A DNA stretch of 64,000 nucleotides, from the NCBI GenBank assembly GCA_964476155.1, contig CAYYYS010000004.1, positions 47,033-111,032 on the forward strand, read 5' to 3'. The stretch's first letter is position 1. Every line of letters starts with the position of its first letter. Shown one piece after another: positions 25,539 to 34,312 of the stretch. Made by a program: the position numbers and the translations under genes. Under the pieces are notes generated by a model that saw only the letters and a program-made list of their open reading frames with translations, was not told where the DNA came from and did not search any database. Origin of the DNA: JAHIYU01 sp964476155 (lineage in GTDB: Bacteria > Krumholzibacteriota > Krumholzibacteriia > LZORAL124-64-63).

Positions 25539-27236
25539 ATGCCCGCCATTCGCAAGCCACGCACCAGTAAGCCCCGCAGGAAGGCCACCGCCCAGAGCAT
25601 GGCCGGCCAGCAGCGCGAGATATCCATCAGCGAGTTCTTCACCAAGAACCGGCACCTGTTGGGTTTCGACTCGCCCGCCAAGGCGCTGTTGACCACCATC
25701 AAGGAAGCCGTCGACAACTCCCTGGACGCCTGCGAAGAAGCCGGGCTGCTGCCCGACATCCTCGTGGAGATCGTGCCCGTCAAGGCCACCAACGGCAATG
25801 GCCGTCAGAACGGCAACGGCGACGACACCTTGGAAATGACCGCCGCGAAGCCCGACACCAGGAAGCGCAAAGGCGCGACGGCTCCCGGCAAGGAAGAACG
25901 CTACCGGGTGATCGTACAGGACAACGGTCCCGGCATCGTGAGCCAGCAGGTGCCGCGCATCTTCGGCAAGCTGCTCTACGGATCGAAATTCCACAGTCTG
26001 CGCCAGAGCCGCGGCCAGCAGGGCATCGGCATCTCGGCCGCCGGCATGTACGGCCAACTGACCACGGGCAAGCCCGTGGTGATCGTCAGCTGCCCTCAGA
26101 AGCAGGACCAGGCTCGCCGTTTCGAACTAGTGCTGGATACCAAAAAGAACGAGCCCGTCGTTCAGCTGGACGAGGAATACGACTGGGAGCAGGAGCACGG
26201 CACCCGCGTCGAGATCGAATTGACCGGGTCCTACAAGCGCGGCCATCATTCGGTGGACACGTACCTGCGGCAGACCGCGGTGGCCAACCCCCACGTGCGC
26301 CTGGTCTACCGTACACCTCGCGGCGAGGAGATCATCTATCCCCGCGCAGCATCCGAACTGCCCGTGGAGACCCACGAGATCAAGCCCCACCCCTACGGTG
26401 TGGAGCTGGGCATGCTGTTGCGCATGCTCAAGGACACCAAGCAGCGCAATCTCACCGGATTTCTGCGCAAGGAGTTCTGCCGCGTCGGCCCCAAGACCTG
26501 TACCCAGATCCTGGAGACGGCCGGTTTTCCGGCCCGCAAGTCTACCCGCCACATGGATCGCGACGACGTGCAGGAACTCCTCGACGCCATCAACGAGACC
26601 CGCATTCCCAATCCGCCCACCGACTGCCTCTCGCCCATCGGCTCGGAGCTGATCCTGGCGGGCCTGCAGCAGGGGTTCGATTGCGAGTTCACCACCGCGG
26701 TCACGCGCCCGCCTTCGGTGTATCGGGGCAACCCCTTCCAGATCGAGGTGGGGCTGGCCTACGGCGGACGTCTGCCCGCCGAGGATCTGGCGCAGGTGCT
26801 GCGCTACGCCAACCGTGTGCCCCTGCTGTACCAGGCGTCGGGTTGCGCCATCCACAAGGCCGTGCTGGGCAACAAGTGGCGCAGTTACGGGCTGCAGCAG
26901 GCCAAGGGGGCCATACCCTCGGGGCCGCTGGTGATCCTTGTGCACATGGCGTCGGTGTGGGTGCCCTTCACGTCGGAGAGCAAGGAAGCGGTGGCCCACT
27001 ATCCGGAGATCGTCAAGGAGATCAAGCTGGCGCTGCAGGAGGCCGGACGGCAGCTGCATCGCCATATTCGACGTCGCGTACGGGAACGTGATGCGCTGAA
27101 GAAGCAGTCCTACATCCAGAAGTACATCCCGCACATCGGCGATGCCCTGCGCGACATGCTGGACCTCGCCGAGGGGGATCGGGAGGAGATCATCGCGACT
27201 CTGACCGATACGCTCGAGCGGAGTCGCAAGATGTAA
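25539..27236 (+). CDS. top6B: DNA topoisomerase VI subunit B
   Basis: ATPase subunit of type IIB topoisomerase, 565 residues from ATG 25539 (GGAG four bases upstream; the frame is open from 25464). GHKL domain: IKEAVDNSLDACEEAG (N box), VQDNGPGI (G1), LYGSKFHSLRQSRGQQGIG (G2 and lid), GTRVEIEL. The H2tH insert reads LTGFLRKEFCRVGPKTCTQIL. The transducer has WVPFTSESKEAVAHYPEI with the expected switch Lys. A Gly/Asn/Lys-rich insertion of about 35 residues (starting NGNGRQNGNG) interrupts the GHKL domain. The N-terminus is basic (RKPRTSKPRRKA). It leads a five-gene block with top6A. Common in archaea and plants, rare in bacteria. Confidence 0.95.
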   Translation: MPAIRKPRTSKPRRKATAQSMAGQQREISISEFFTKNRHLLGFDSPAKALLTTIKEAVDNSLDACEEAGLLPDILVEIVPVKATNGNGRQNGNGDDTLEMTAAKPDTRKRKGATAPGKEERYRVIVQDNGPGIVSQQVPRIFGKLLYGSKFHSLRQSRGQQGIGISAAGMYGQLTTGKPVVIVSCPQKQDQARRFELVLDTKKNEPVVQLDEEYDWEQEHGTRVEIELTGSYKRGHHSVDTYLRQTAVANPHVRLVYRTPRGEEIIYPRAASELPVETHEIKPHPYGVELGMLLRMLKDTKQRNLTGFLRKEFCRVGPKTCTQILETAGFPARKSTRHMDRDDVQELLDAINETRIPNPPTDCLSPIGSELILAGLQQGFDCEFTTAVTRPPSVYRGNPFQIEVGLAYGGRLPAEDLAQVLRYANRVPLLYQASGCAIHKAVLGNKWRSYGLQQAKGAIPSGPLVILVHMASVWVPFTSESKEAVAHYPEIVKEIKLALQEAGRQLHRHIRRRVRERDALKKQSYIQKYIPHIGDALRDMLDLAEGDREEIIATLTDTLERSRKM

Positions 27237-27281
27237 CGGGGACGGAGCGGCGGACGTCGTTCCAATGAGGAGACCAGTAAA

Positions 27282-28793
27282 ATGACCGACACCTACGAAC
27301 GCTATCTCGAGCACATGAGGGAGATCCGCGCCCTGAATGCGGCGCAAGGTCTGCTGTCCTGGGACCAGGAGACGTTCATGCCGAGCGAAGGACTGGCCGC
27401 GCGCGCCGAGTCACGCATGGTGCTGAGCGGACTGGTGCACGACCGGATCGTCGACGAAGCCCTCGGCGATACGCTGGCCGATCTGGCGGCCGCCGATCTG
27501 GACGAGGCCCGCGCGGCCAATGTTCGCGAAACCATCCGCGACCGGGATCGTTCGGTGAAGGTGCCCCGCGATCTGGTTACCGACCTGGCGCACGCGACGA
27601 CCATGTCCCAGCAGGCCTGGGCGCGGGCTCGCGAGGAGAGCCAGTGGTCGATCTTCGCCCCACATCTGCGTGAGGTCCTGCAGCTCCGGCGCCGCCAGGC
27701 CGAAGCCCTCGGCTACGAGAACGAACCCTACGACGCCTTGTTGGACGAATTTGAACCTGGCGCGGACACGGCCGAGGTGGCCGCCGTCTTCGCCGATCTG
27801 CGTGAAAGCCTCCGACCCCTGGTGGCGGCGATCCAGGAGACCGGCCCTCGCGACGACACGGCGTTACGCGGCACTTTTCCCGAATCGGCACAAAGTGTCT
27901 TGTCCATGCGCATCCTGGGCGCCATTGGCTTCGCCTTCAGCGCCGGCCGGCTGGACAAGTCGGCGCACCCGTTCACGTCCGGCGTGGGGACGCGCGACAT
28001 CCGTCTGACCACGCATTACGACGAGAGTGATCTGGCCAAAGCTCTCTACTCGACCATTCACGAGGGTGGCCACGGTCTCTATGAGCAGGGACTACCGACC
28101 GAGGAAGCGGGACTCCCCCTGGGCGAGGCCGTCAGCCTGGGTATCCACGAATCCCAGTCAAGGATGTGGGAAAACCAGGTGGGGCGCGGCTTCGCCTTCT
28201 GCAAGTGGTTGATGCCGCAATTGCGTCAGCTCTTTCCCGGCCGGTTCGACGACCTGGAAGCCGACGCGTTCTACCAGGCCGCCAACGTGGTCCGGCCGTC
28301 GCCGATCCGCATCGAGGCCGACGAGGTCACCTATAACCTGCACATCATCCTGCGCATGGAACTCGAACGCGCCATGCTGCGCGGCGAGGTGGACGTGGAC
28401 GACCTGCCGGGCCTGTGGAACGAGCGCATGGCCACCGACCTGGGCGTCACACCGCGCGACGACGCCGAAGGCGTGCTGCAGGACATCCACTGGTCGTTCG
28501 GCCTGTTCGGCTACTTCCCCACCTACGCCCTGGGCAACCTCTACTCGGCCCAGCTCTTCGAGGCGGTGCAGGCGGCGCTGCCCGGCCTGGAGGATGGGTT
28601 CGCGCACGGCGAATTCCAGCCGTTGCTGGACTGGCTGCGCGAGACCATTCATGACCACGGCCGACGCTACTCGGCCGCCGAATTATGCCGCCGAGCCACG
28701 GGCCGGCCGCTGGAAACCGCGCCGTTCATGAATTACCTGCATAGCAAATTCGGTGCCCTCTACAACCTGGAGACGGGAGACGTCCGTGCCTGA
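27282..28793 (+). CDS. Carboxypeptidase Taq-like metallopeptidase (M32)
   Basis: 503-residue cytoplasmic zinc carboxypeptidase. Starts MTDTYERYLEHMREI and has SWDQETFMPSEG, the conserved N-terminal block of M32. The zinc site HEGGH is at 260-264 (TIHEGGHGLYEQGL), followed by GLPLGEAVSLGIHESQSRMWEN with the third ligand Glu. RPSPIRIEADEVTYNLHIILR and FGYFPTYALGNLYSAQ complete the family pattern. No signal peptide. It sits between the two topoisomerase VI genes, 46 bases after top6B and overlapping top6A by 8 bases. A link to DNA topology is not obvious. Confidence 0.93.
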   Translation: MTDTYERYLEHMREIRALNAAQGLLSWDQETFMPSEGLAARAESRMVLSGLVHDRIVDEALGDTLADLAAADLDEARAANVRETIRDRDRSVKVPRDLVTDLAHATTMSQQAWARAREESQWSIFAPHLREVLQLRRRQAEALGYENEPYDALLDEFEPGADTAEVAAVFADLRESLRPLVAAIQETGPRDDTALRGTFPESAQSVLSMRILGAIGFAFSAGRLDKSAHPFTSGVGTRDIRLTTHYDESDLAKALYSTIHEGGHGLYEQGLPTEEAGLPLGEAVSLGIHESQSRMWENQVGRGFAFCKWLMPQLRQLFPGRFDDLEADAFYQAANVVRPSPIRIEADEVTYNLHIILRMELERAMLRGEVDVDDLPGLWNERMATDLGVTPRDDAEGVLQDIHWSFGLFGYFPTYALGNLYSAQLFEAVQAALPGLEDGFAHGEFQPLLDWLRETIHDHGRRYSAAELCRRATGRPLETAPFMNYLHSKFGALYNLETGDVRA

Positions 28794-30057
28794 GACACCC
28801 AAGAAAAAGCAACAGGCCGAACTGGATTTCCGCGCCGCCAAGACGCCGCGACGGAAGGCGGCCGCCAAGAAGGTCACGGCCAAGAAGAAGGCGCCGGCCA
28901 AGGCCGCGACCGTCAAGAAGGCGGAAACCAAGGCCAAGATCGGCAAGAAGCCGGCCAACAAGGCGCCCGCGTCGGGCAAGACCCTGCTCAAGCGTATCGC
29001 GTCCGAGGCCGGCATCGTGCGCACCAGTATCCTCAAAGGCAACAAGCCCTCGTTGCGCTTTCCCGTGCGCTCGCTGCAGAACGTGAAGTACCAGCCCAAG
29101 GTGGGCTACTTCGAGCTGAAGGGCCGCAAGAAGGAGCGCACGCTGACGGTCAGCACGGTCAAGACCTTCGCGCAAACCCTGAAGATGATGTCGCTCTCCC
29201 AGGAGCTCGTGCGCACCGACGACATCGCCACCAAACGAGAGGCGTATTACGTCAGTAAGAACTGGGAAGAAGCGCGCTTCAAGGAGCAGCCCGAGTCGGA
29301 CGCCGTGATGGAAGACGTGGAAGCCTTCTTCCAGGTCAACCGAGAGCAGCTCGGCTTCGTGCCCGAGGAAAAGGGCGGCGACGTGGCGGGTCGGCTGGTG
29401 GTCATCGACCACGACCGCGATACCGGCGAAACCCTGCGCATCGACTGTACGAAGTTCGGCAGCGGCGCCTACTCCATTCCGATCTCGGTGGAGACCCTGG
29501 GCTTCGAGACCGACGCCAAGTTCATCCTCTGCATCGAGACCGCGGGTATGTTCCAGCGCCTGGTGAAACATAACTACTGGAAGAAAACAGACTGCATCCT
29601 GATCTCCCTCGGCGGCGTGCCGACCCGCGCGTGCCGTCGTTTCGTGCGACGCCTGTCCGACGAGAAAAAGATCCCCGTCTACGTGTTCGTGGACGGCGAT
29701 CCCTACGGCTTCTCCAACATCTACCGCACGCTCAAAGTGGGCAGCGGCAACGCGGCGCATCTCAACGAGTACTTCTGTGTGCCGCAGGCGCGATTCCTCG
29801 GCATCACGCCCCAGGACATCGTCGACTACGAACTGCCGACCCATCCCCTGAAGGACGTCGACGTGAAGCGGGCCAAGGACGCCCTGAAGAACGACCCCTT
29901 CATCCTGCACCACAAGCAATGGCAACTGGCGCTGCTGCAGATGATCAAGATGGGCGTGCGCGCGGAGCAGCAGGCTCTGGCCAAACACGGCCTCAACTAT
30001 GTGATGGAAGAGTACCTGCCCAACAAGTTGGGCGATGTGCGGGCGTTCCTTCCCTAG
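28786..30057 (+). CDS. top6A: DNA topoisomerase VI subunit A (Spo11-like) with lysine-rich N-terminal tail
   Basis: DNA-cleaving subunit, partner of Top6B. The GTG at 28786 has GGGAG six bases upstream and overlaps the M32 gene by 8 bases. 423 residues; residues about 10-65 are a tail of AKK/APAK repeats like histone H1, absent from the roughly 370-residue archaeal form. The winged-helix part follows, with the active-site Tyr in TKREAYYVSKNW. The Toprim domain has FILCIETAGMFQRL (acidic Glu) and YVFVDGDPYGF (DxD). The tail may add non-specific DNA binding. The M32 gene between the subunit genes breaks the usual top6B-top6A order but not the transcription unit. Confidence 0.95.
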   Translation: MPETPKKKQQAELDFRAAKTPRRKAAAKKVTAKKKAPAKAATVKKAETKAKIGKKPANKAPASGKTLLKRIASEAGIVRTSILKGNKPSLRFPVRSLQNVKYQPKVGYFELKGRKKERTLTVSTVKTFAQTLKMMSLSQELVRTDDIATKREAYYVSKNWEEARFKEQPESDAVMEDVEAFFQVNREQLGFVPEEKGGDVAGRLVVIDHDRDTGETLRIDCTKFGSGAYSIPISVETLGFETDAKFILCIETAGMFQRLVKHNYWKKTDCILISLGGVPTRACRRFVRRLSDEKKIPVYVFVDGDPYGFSNIYRTLKVGSGNAAHLNEYFCVPQARFLGITPQDIVDYELPTHPLKDVDVKRAKDALKNDPFILHHKQWQLALLQMIKMGVRAEQQALAKHGLNYVMEEYLPNKLGDVRAFLP

Positions 30058-30067
30058 GAGTATGCCG

Positions 30068-30865
30068 ATGAAAACGATGCGTAACACGATGCTGTTGGCG
30101 CTGGTCGTCCTGATCGCCGGCTGTGCCACGACCGGCCCCGGCGGCGAGCGCAGCTTCATCATCATCGACACGGCCACCGAGATCCAGATGGGCGCGGAGA
30201 CCGACGTGGGCATCCGCCAGGAATACCCCGTGGTCGACGACCCGGCCCTGGCCGCCTATATCGCCGGCATCGGCGCGCGGGTGGCCGCCCACAGCGATCG
30301 TACCGACGTGCAGTACAGCTTCACGGTGCTCGAAAGCGAAGTCGTCAACGCCTTCGCGGCGCCCGGCGGCTACATCTACATCACCACCGGCCTGCTGGCC
30401 CTGGCCGACGACGAGGCCGAGGTGGCCTGTGTCCTGGCCCACGAGGCGGGCCACGTGGTTGGACGGCACTCGGTGCGCAGCATCCAGAACGCCATGGGCA
30501 TCGCCCTCGCAGCCGAGCTGCTATTGGGCGAACAGAGCGAAGCCTGGGGACAGATTGCCGGCATCGGCGCCGGTCTTTTCATGATGCGCAACAGCCGCGA
30601 ACACGAGTTCCAGGCCGACCAGTTCGCCGTGAAGTACAGCGTGGCCGCGGGCTACGACCCGGCCGGCGCAGTGCGCTTCTTCGAGAAATTGATGGCGATG
30701 CACGGGTCGGGGCCGGGCGGGGTTGCCGGCTGGCTGAGTACCCATCCGCCGACCGATGAGCGGATTTCGCGAGCCAACACGGAGATCGGCAAGTACGACA
30801 TGACCGGGCATTCGCGGACGCGGAATCGGGACGTATTCATTCAAGCTACCAACCACCTTCGCTAG
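30068..30865 (+). CDS. M48-family metallopeptidase, lipoprotein
   Basis: 265 residues from ATG 30068 with AGGAG seven bases upstream (ATG 30062 also possible). Residues 1-19 are a lipoprotein signal ending LVVLIAGC, so the product is anchored in the periplasm. The zinc motif HEAGH (125-129, CVLAHEAGHVVGRH) and the downstream Glu ligand in SREHEFQADQFAVKY match M48 peptidases of the BepA/LoiP group, and STHPPTDERI is their usual C-terminal block. These act in outer-membrane protein quality control. It follows top6A by 10 bases. Confidence 0.92.
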   Translation: MKTMRNTMLLALVVLIAGCATTGPGGERSFIIIDTATEIQMGAETDVGIRQEYPVVDDPALAAYIAGIGARVAAHSDRTDVQYSFTVLESEVVNAFAAPGGYIYITTGLLALADDEAEVACVLAHEAGHVVGRHSVRSIQNAMGIALAAELLLGEQSEAWGQIAGIGAGLFMMRNSREHEFQADQFAVKYSVAAGYDPAGAVRFFEKLMAMHGSGPGGVAGWLSTHPPTDERISRANTEIGKYDMTGHSRTRNRDVFIQATNHLR

Positions 30866-30874
30866 GAGACCCAA

Positions 30875-31528
30875 GTGCGCAGCATCCTGGTCGTCAACCG
30901 TCATGATCTCTTCCCGGGGCTCAGCCCCCAGGGTTTTCTCCCCTCGGACAGCATCGACCTGGACACGATGCAACCGCGCCTCTTCTTCGCCGAGCGCGAC
31001 TACATGGAGCAATGCTCCCACTACAAGCAGATCATCCCCTACCTGGTGCTGACCCGCGGCGAAGGCGCCGACGCGCGCGTGCTGTGTTATCAGCGGCGGA
31101 CCAAACATACGGAGCAGCGGCTGGGCGGGTTGTGGTCGGTGGGATTCGGCGGACACATCGAGCCGCTGGATCGCGACGATCCCGAGATCGCCGAGCATGG
31201 GCTACTGCGGGTGAGTGCGTTGCGCGAACTGGTCGAGGAGACCGGACTGAAGGTGAACGGCGATGCATTGGCGCCGGTCGGCTTCATCAACTCGGACAGC
31301 GAGGACGTGAGCAGCGTGCACTTCGGCGTGGTATTTCGGATCGCGCTGGATGGGATCGAAGGCAGCGACGACAAACTCATGGAGACCGTGATGGCGCAGG
31401 CCGAGCCACATAAGGCGCGGTGGGTTCCGGCGGCACATTTGAATGGTATGACCTGCCCCGGTGACGGGCCGGACGGGGGGAGTTTCGAGGACTGGTCGCG
31501 GATTGCGGTGAAGGGGTTGTTCGGGTGA
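30875..31528 (+). CDS. Nudix-family hydrolase
   Basis: 217 residues from GTG 30875, with AGGAG six bases upstream and 9 bases after the M48 gene. The Nudix helix is present with an expanded first part: GFGGHIEPLDRDD, then LRVSALRELVEETGL, so the spacing between the first Glu and REL-EE is longer than the usual GX5EX7REUXEEXGU. The N-terminus (ILVVNRHDLFPGL) is family-like for a small group of phosphoesterases with a PQGF segment. Substrate unknown. Last member of the topoisomerase VI block. Confidence 0.8.
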   Translation: MRSILVVNRHDLFPGLSPQGFLPSDSIDLDTMQPRLFFAERDYMEQCSHYKQIIPYLVLTRGEGADARVLCYQRRTKHTEQRLGGLWSVGFGGHIEPLDRDDPEIAEHGLLRVSALRELVEETGLKVNGDALAPVGFINSDSEDVSSVHFGVVFRIALDGIEGSDDKLMETVMAQAEPHKARWVPAAHLNGMTCPGDGPDGGSFEDWSRIAVKGLFG

Positions 31529-31680
31529 TGTTGTAGTATCTGTGCACAACCGGGTGTATTCACAGCTACAGTCTCTATCTACTATCTTGTTCCGTCGGAT
31601 ACAGTTATGCCTATTTCTCGTGATGCGCCAAAACAATTCTAGCTATTTATATGGGCCTATAGCAGCTTCAGGCTATACAT

Positions 31681-31689
31681 TGGTATAAT
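31681..31689 (+). promoter_or_regulatory. Extended -10 promoter of the ATPase gene
   Basis: TGGTATAAT is a perfect extended -10 element (TG-N-TATAAT), 28 bases before the ATG at 31718. No clear -35 box lies 17 bases upstream, which is usual for this promoter class. Confidence 0.5.
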
Positions 31690-31717
31690 TCACTAGAATT
31701 GCCATGGAGGCTCACAG

Positions 31718-32905
31718 ATGGATCCCATCAAGAATCCGTTTTCACCCGGCGCCGGAACTCCCCCACCCGAACTCGCAGGTAGAGAAGAGGTTCTTGAGCA
31801 AACCCGCATCCTGCTGGGCCGAGTTAAACACAAGAGATCGGAAAAAAGCATCCTGCTGACAGGTCTGCGAGGTGTTGGCAAAACCGTATTGCTCAACGAA
31901 ATGGAACGTATCGCCCTAGCAGATGATTACCGTACGATCTTGATTGAAATCCACGAGAACAAATCGCTGGGCGTACTCCTGATCCCTCATCTGCGCAGGT
32001 TATTATTCGAACTGGACCGAATGGCGGGTGCTGGAGACAAAGCACGCAGAGGACTGGCGGTACTGAAGAGTTTCATAGGGGCCGTCAAGATCAAGGTCGA
32101 CGATGTTGAATTTGGTCTGGATATCGATCCGGAAATCGGCACGGCAGATAGCGGCGATCTTGAGATCGATTTGCCCACTCTTTTCACGGCAGTGGCGGAT
32201 GCAGCCCGGGACCGCGGCTGCTGTGTTGCCGTCCTAATCGACGAAATCCAATACCTGAAGAAAAAAGAACTCAGCGCACTCATCATGGCCATGCACAAAA
32301 TGCAACAGCGCCAACTCCCCCTTGTCTTGCTGGGAGCTGGTCTCCCTATCCTCCCAGGCCTTGCTGGAGATTCAAAATCCTATGCCGAGCGACTCTTCAG
32401 CTTTCCGGATATCGGTGCGCTGGCTGAACCCGATGCGAACGCAGCTCTACAAGATCCGGTAATGGAATATGGCGTCTGCTTTGAAACGGCGGCCCTTCAA
32501 GAAATCTACAAAATGACCCAGGGCTATCCGTACTTTCTGCAGGAATGGGGCTACCAGGCTTGGAACCGTGCCGATGACTCCCCGATCGATCTTCACGTTG
32601 TTCGGAATGCCTCCGAAATGGTATTCCACCGTCTTGATGAGAACTTCTTTCGGGTGCGCTTCGATCGACTCACTCCAAAGGAAAAGCGATTCCTTCGCAC
32701 CATGGCCCATCTGGGATCGGGGCCACACCGTACCGGTGACATCGCAGACATCTTGGGTGTAAAAATAAACAGTCTGGGACCAACACGAGCGAACCTGATG
32801 AAAAAAGGAATGATCTACAGTCCGTCTCACGGATACTTGGCTTTTACTGTTCCTCTTTTCGATGAATTCATGTTGCGTACTATGCCGAGGCTTGATGGGG
32901 ATTAA
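31718..32905 (+). CDS. STAND/archaeal-type AAA ATPase with C-terminal winged helix
   Basis: 395 residues; GGAGG lies seven bases before the ATG. P-loop GLRGVGKT (about 49-56, SILLTGLRGVGKTVLLNE), Walker B VLIDEIQYL, then LPLVLLGAGLP (sensor region) and GYPYFLQEWGY. The C-terminal 80 residues read as a winged helix (LTPKEKRFLRTMAHL to GYLAFTVPLFDEFML). Proteins of this layout resemble ORC1/Cdc6-like and STAND NTPases often found in mobile or defence settings. The gene and its flanks (31529-33174) are clearly richer in A+T than neighbours and stand alone, which suggests horizontal transfer. Function unknown. Confidence 0.8.
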   Translation: MDPIKNPFSPGAGTPPPELAGREEVLEQTRILLGRVKHKRSEKSILLTGLRGVGKTVLLNEMERIALADDYRTILIEIHENKSLGVLLIPHLRRLLFELDRMAGAGDKARRGLAVLKSFIGAVKIKVDDVEFGLDIDPEIGTADSGDLEIDLPTLFTAVADAARDRGCCVAVLIDEIQYLKKKELSALIMAMHKMQQRQLPLVLLGAGLPILPGLAGDSKSYAERLFSFPDIGALAEPDANAALQDPVMEYGVCFETAALQEIYKMTQGYPYFLQEWGYQAWNRADDSPIDLHVVRNASEMVFHRLDENFFRVRFDRLTPKEKRFLRTMAHLGSGPHRTGDIADILGVKINSLGPTRANLMKKGMIYSPSHGYLAFTVPLFDEFMLRTMPRLDGD

Positions 32906-32979
32906 CCGGCTCAAATACTATTTGGGAAACACTCAAAGCAATCCCTAGCCGACATGGTCACCGTCCGCACCTTGCCGGA

Positions 32980-32998
32980 AACTTTACACGTTAAAGTT
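32980..32998. repeat. Dyad in the A+T-rich spacer before mdh
   Basis: AACTTTA (32980-32986) and TAAAGTT (32992-32998) form a perfect inverted pair around five bases. The rest of the 269-base spacer shows no gene. On the minus strand a short open stretch here reads LTCKVSGK, which resembles the Cys-rich knuckle TCKVCGKS of the truncated HNH gene at the right edge of the window; this may be a tiny remnant of the same family. Confidence 0.35.
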
Positions 32999-33174
32999 CC
33001 AACTTCACCGAACGGGTCACTGACAACTCCGGTTTCTGAACCATGATCTCAAATCCCCAACTTCCCCATTGAAACCCATCCCCCAACTCGCTACATTCCC
33101 TGAAGTCTTAAGTCGGAATCAGCCGGAAAGTCCGGCATAATTAGTCTCGATTCCCTCAAGCAAGGAGTATCCCG

Positions 33175-34167
33175 ATGGTGAACAAGATCGGACTCGTGGG
33201 CGGCGGCCAGATCGGCGGCGTGCTGCTGGCGGAGATCGTGGAACGCAGACTGGCTCGCGAGGTCGGCTTGGTCGACATCAAGCCCCCCGCCCTGGCCGAA
33301 GGCAAATGCCTCGACGTGATCGAGGGCTCGCCGGTAATCCGCACGGACGTGAACTATGTCGCGTCGAAGGACTTCAGCGCGCTCAAGGGCGCCCAGTACG
33401 TGATCAACACGGCGGGCGTGCCCCGGACCAAGCGTCCCGACGGCTCCATGCCCACGCGCGAGGAGCTGCTGACGATCAACCTGACGATCACCGACGCGGT
33501 CGCCAAGGGCATCAAGCGCTACTGCCCCAAGGCCACGATCATCTCCATCGCGAATCCGCTCGACGCCATCGTCTTCCGTCTGAGCCAGCAGTTGGACACG
33601 CCCAAGAACAAGCTCTTCGGCATGGCCGGCGTGCTCGACTCGGCGCGTTACCGCTACTTCGTGGCCAAGGAAGCCGGCGTCTCGGTCGAGAACGTCGAGG
33701 CTATGGTGCTCGGCGGCCACGGTGACACGATGGTTCCCATCCGCAGCTGCTGCCGCGTGGCCGGCATGCCGGTGGAGCAGTTCGTGAAGGCGGGCGCCCT
33801 GAACAAGATCGAGGCGCGCACGCGCAAGGCGGGTGGCGAGGTTGTCGGTCTGCTGGGCAGCGGCTCCGCGTTCGTCAGCCCGGCCTGGTCGGCGCTCGAG
33901 ATGCTCGAATGCATCCTCTTCGACAAGAAGAAGATCATCCCCGTCTGCGCCCTGCTCGAGGGTGAATACGGTGTGAAGGGCCTGTACGTGGGCGTGCCCT
34001 GCGTGGTGGGCAAGGACGGCATCGAGAAGATCATCAAGGTCAAGATGACCCCCGCCGAGAAGAAGCTCTTCAAGCATTCGGTCGGCGCCGTGCGGAACAC
34101 CTGCAACGAGGTCAAGAAGCTGACCCGTGCGGCCGCGCGGAAGGCCAAGGCCAAGAAGAAGAAGTAG
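33175..34167 (+). CDS. mdh: Malate dehydrogenase (LDH-like type) with lysine-rich C-terminus
   Basis: 330 residues, with AAGGAG before the ATG. NAD site GLVGGGQIGGVLL and Asp in VGLVDIKPP (NADH preference). The substrate loop PRTKRPDGSMPTREELL carries basic residues. The catalytic His182 is in GGHGDTMVP, with the substrate Arg in LDSARYRYF. Loop and overall look fit malate rather than lactate dehydrogenase. The family ends near ELTRAA; here it continues RKAKAKKKK, a short tail of the same type as on Top6A and the NYN protein. Oxidises malate to oxaloacetate in the TCA cycle. Single-gene unit followed by a hairpin. Confidence 0.9.
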   Translation: MVNKIGLVGGGQIGGVLLAEIVERRLAREVGLVDIKPPALAEGKCLDVIEGSPVIRTDVNYVASKDFSALKGAQYVINTAGVPRTKRPDGSMPTREELLTINLTITDAVAKGIKRYCPKATIISIANPLDAIVFRLSQQLDTPKNKLFGMAGVLDSARYRYFVAKEAGVSVENVEAMVLGGHGDTMVPIRSCCRVAGMPVEQFVKAGALNKIEARTRKAGGEVVGLLGSGSAFVSPAWSALEMLECILFDKKKIIPVCALLEGEYGVKGLYVGVPCVVGKDGIEKIIKVKMTPAEKKLFKHSVGAVRNTCNEVKKLTRAAARKAKAKKKK

Positions 34168-34185
34168 GTTCGGCGTTTCGAAACG

Positions 34186-34216
34186 ACGCGTCCGCTCCAT
34201 GCAGGGGCGGGCGCGT
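34186..34216 (+). terminator. Hairpin after mdh
   Basis: A 13-pair stem (ACGCGTCCGCTCC with GGGGCGGGCGCGT, two G-U pairs) around a five-base loop, starting 18 bases after the mdh stop. There is no T-run, so it may be a 3' stabiliser rather than a strict terminator. Confidence 0.4.
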
Positions 34217-34245
34217 TCGTGTGTCTGGCCTCCGGCGTTCTGTTG

Positions 34246-34254
34246 TGGTATACT
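34246..34254 (+). promoter_or_regulatory. Extended -10 promoter of the M14 peptidase gene
   Basis: TGGTATACT, a TG-N-TATAMT extended -10 box, 58 bases before the ATG at 34313. It matches the elements at 31681 and 43461. Confidence 0.45.
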
Positions 34255-34312
34255 AGTGTCCCCGCCTGTGACAACCCAGAAACGCTATCGATCCTCACGC
34301 CCGGAGGCAGGA

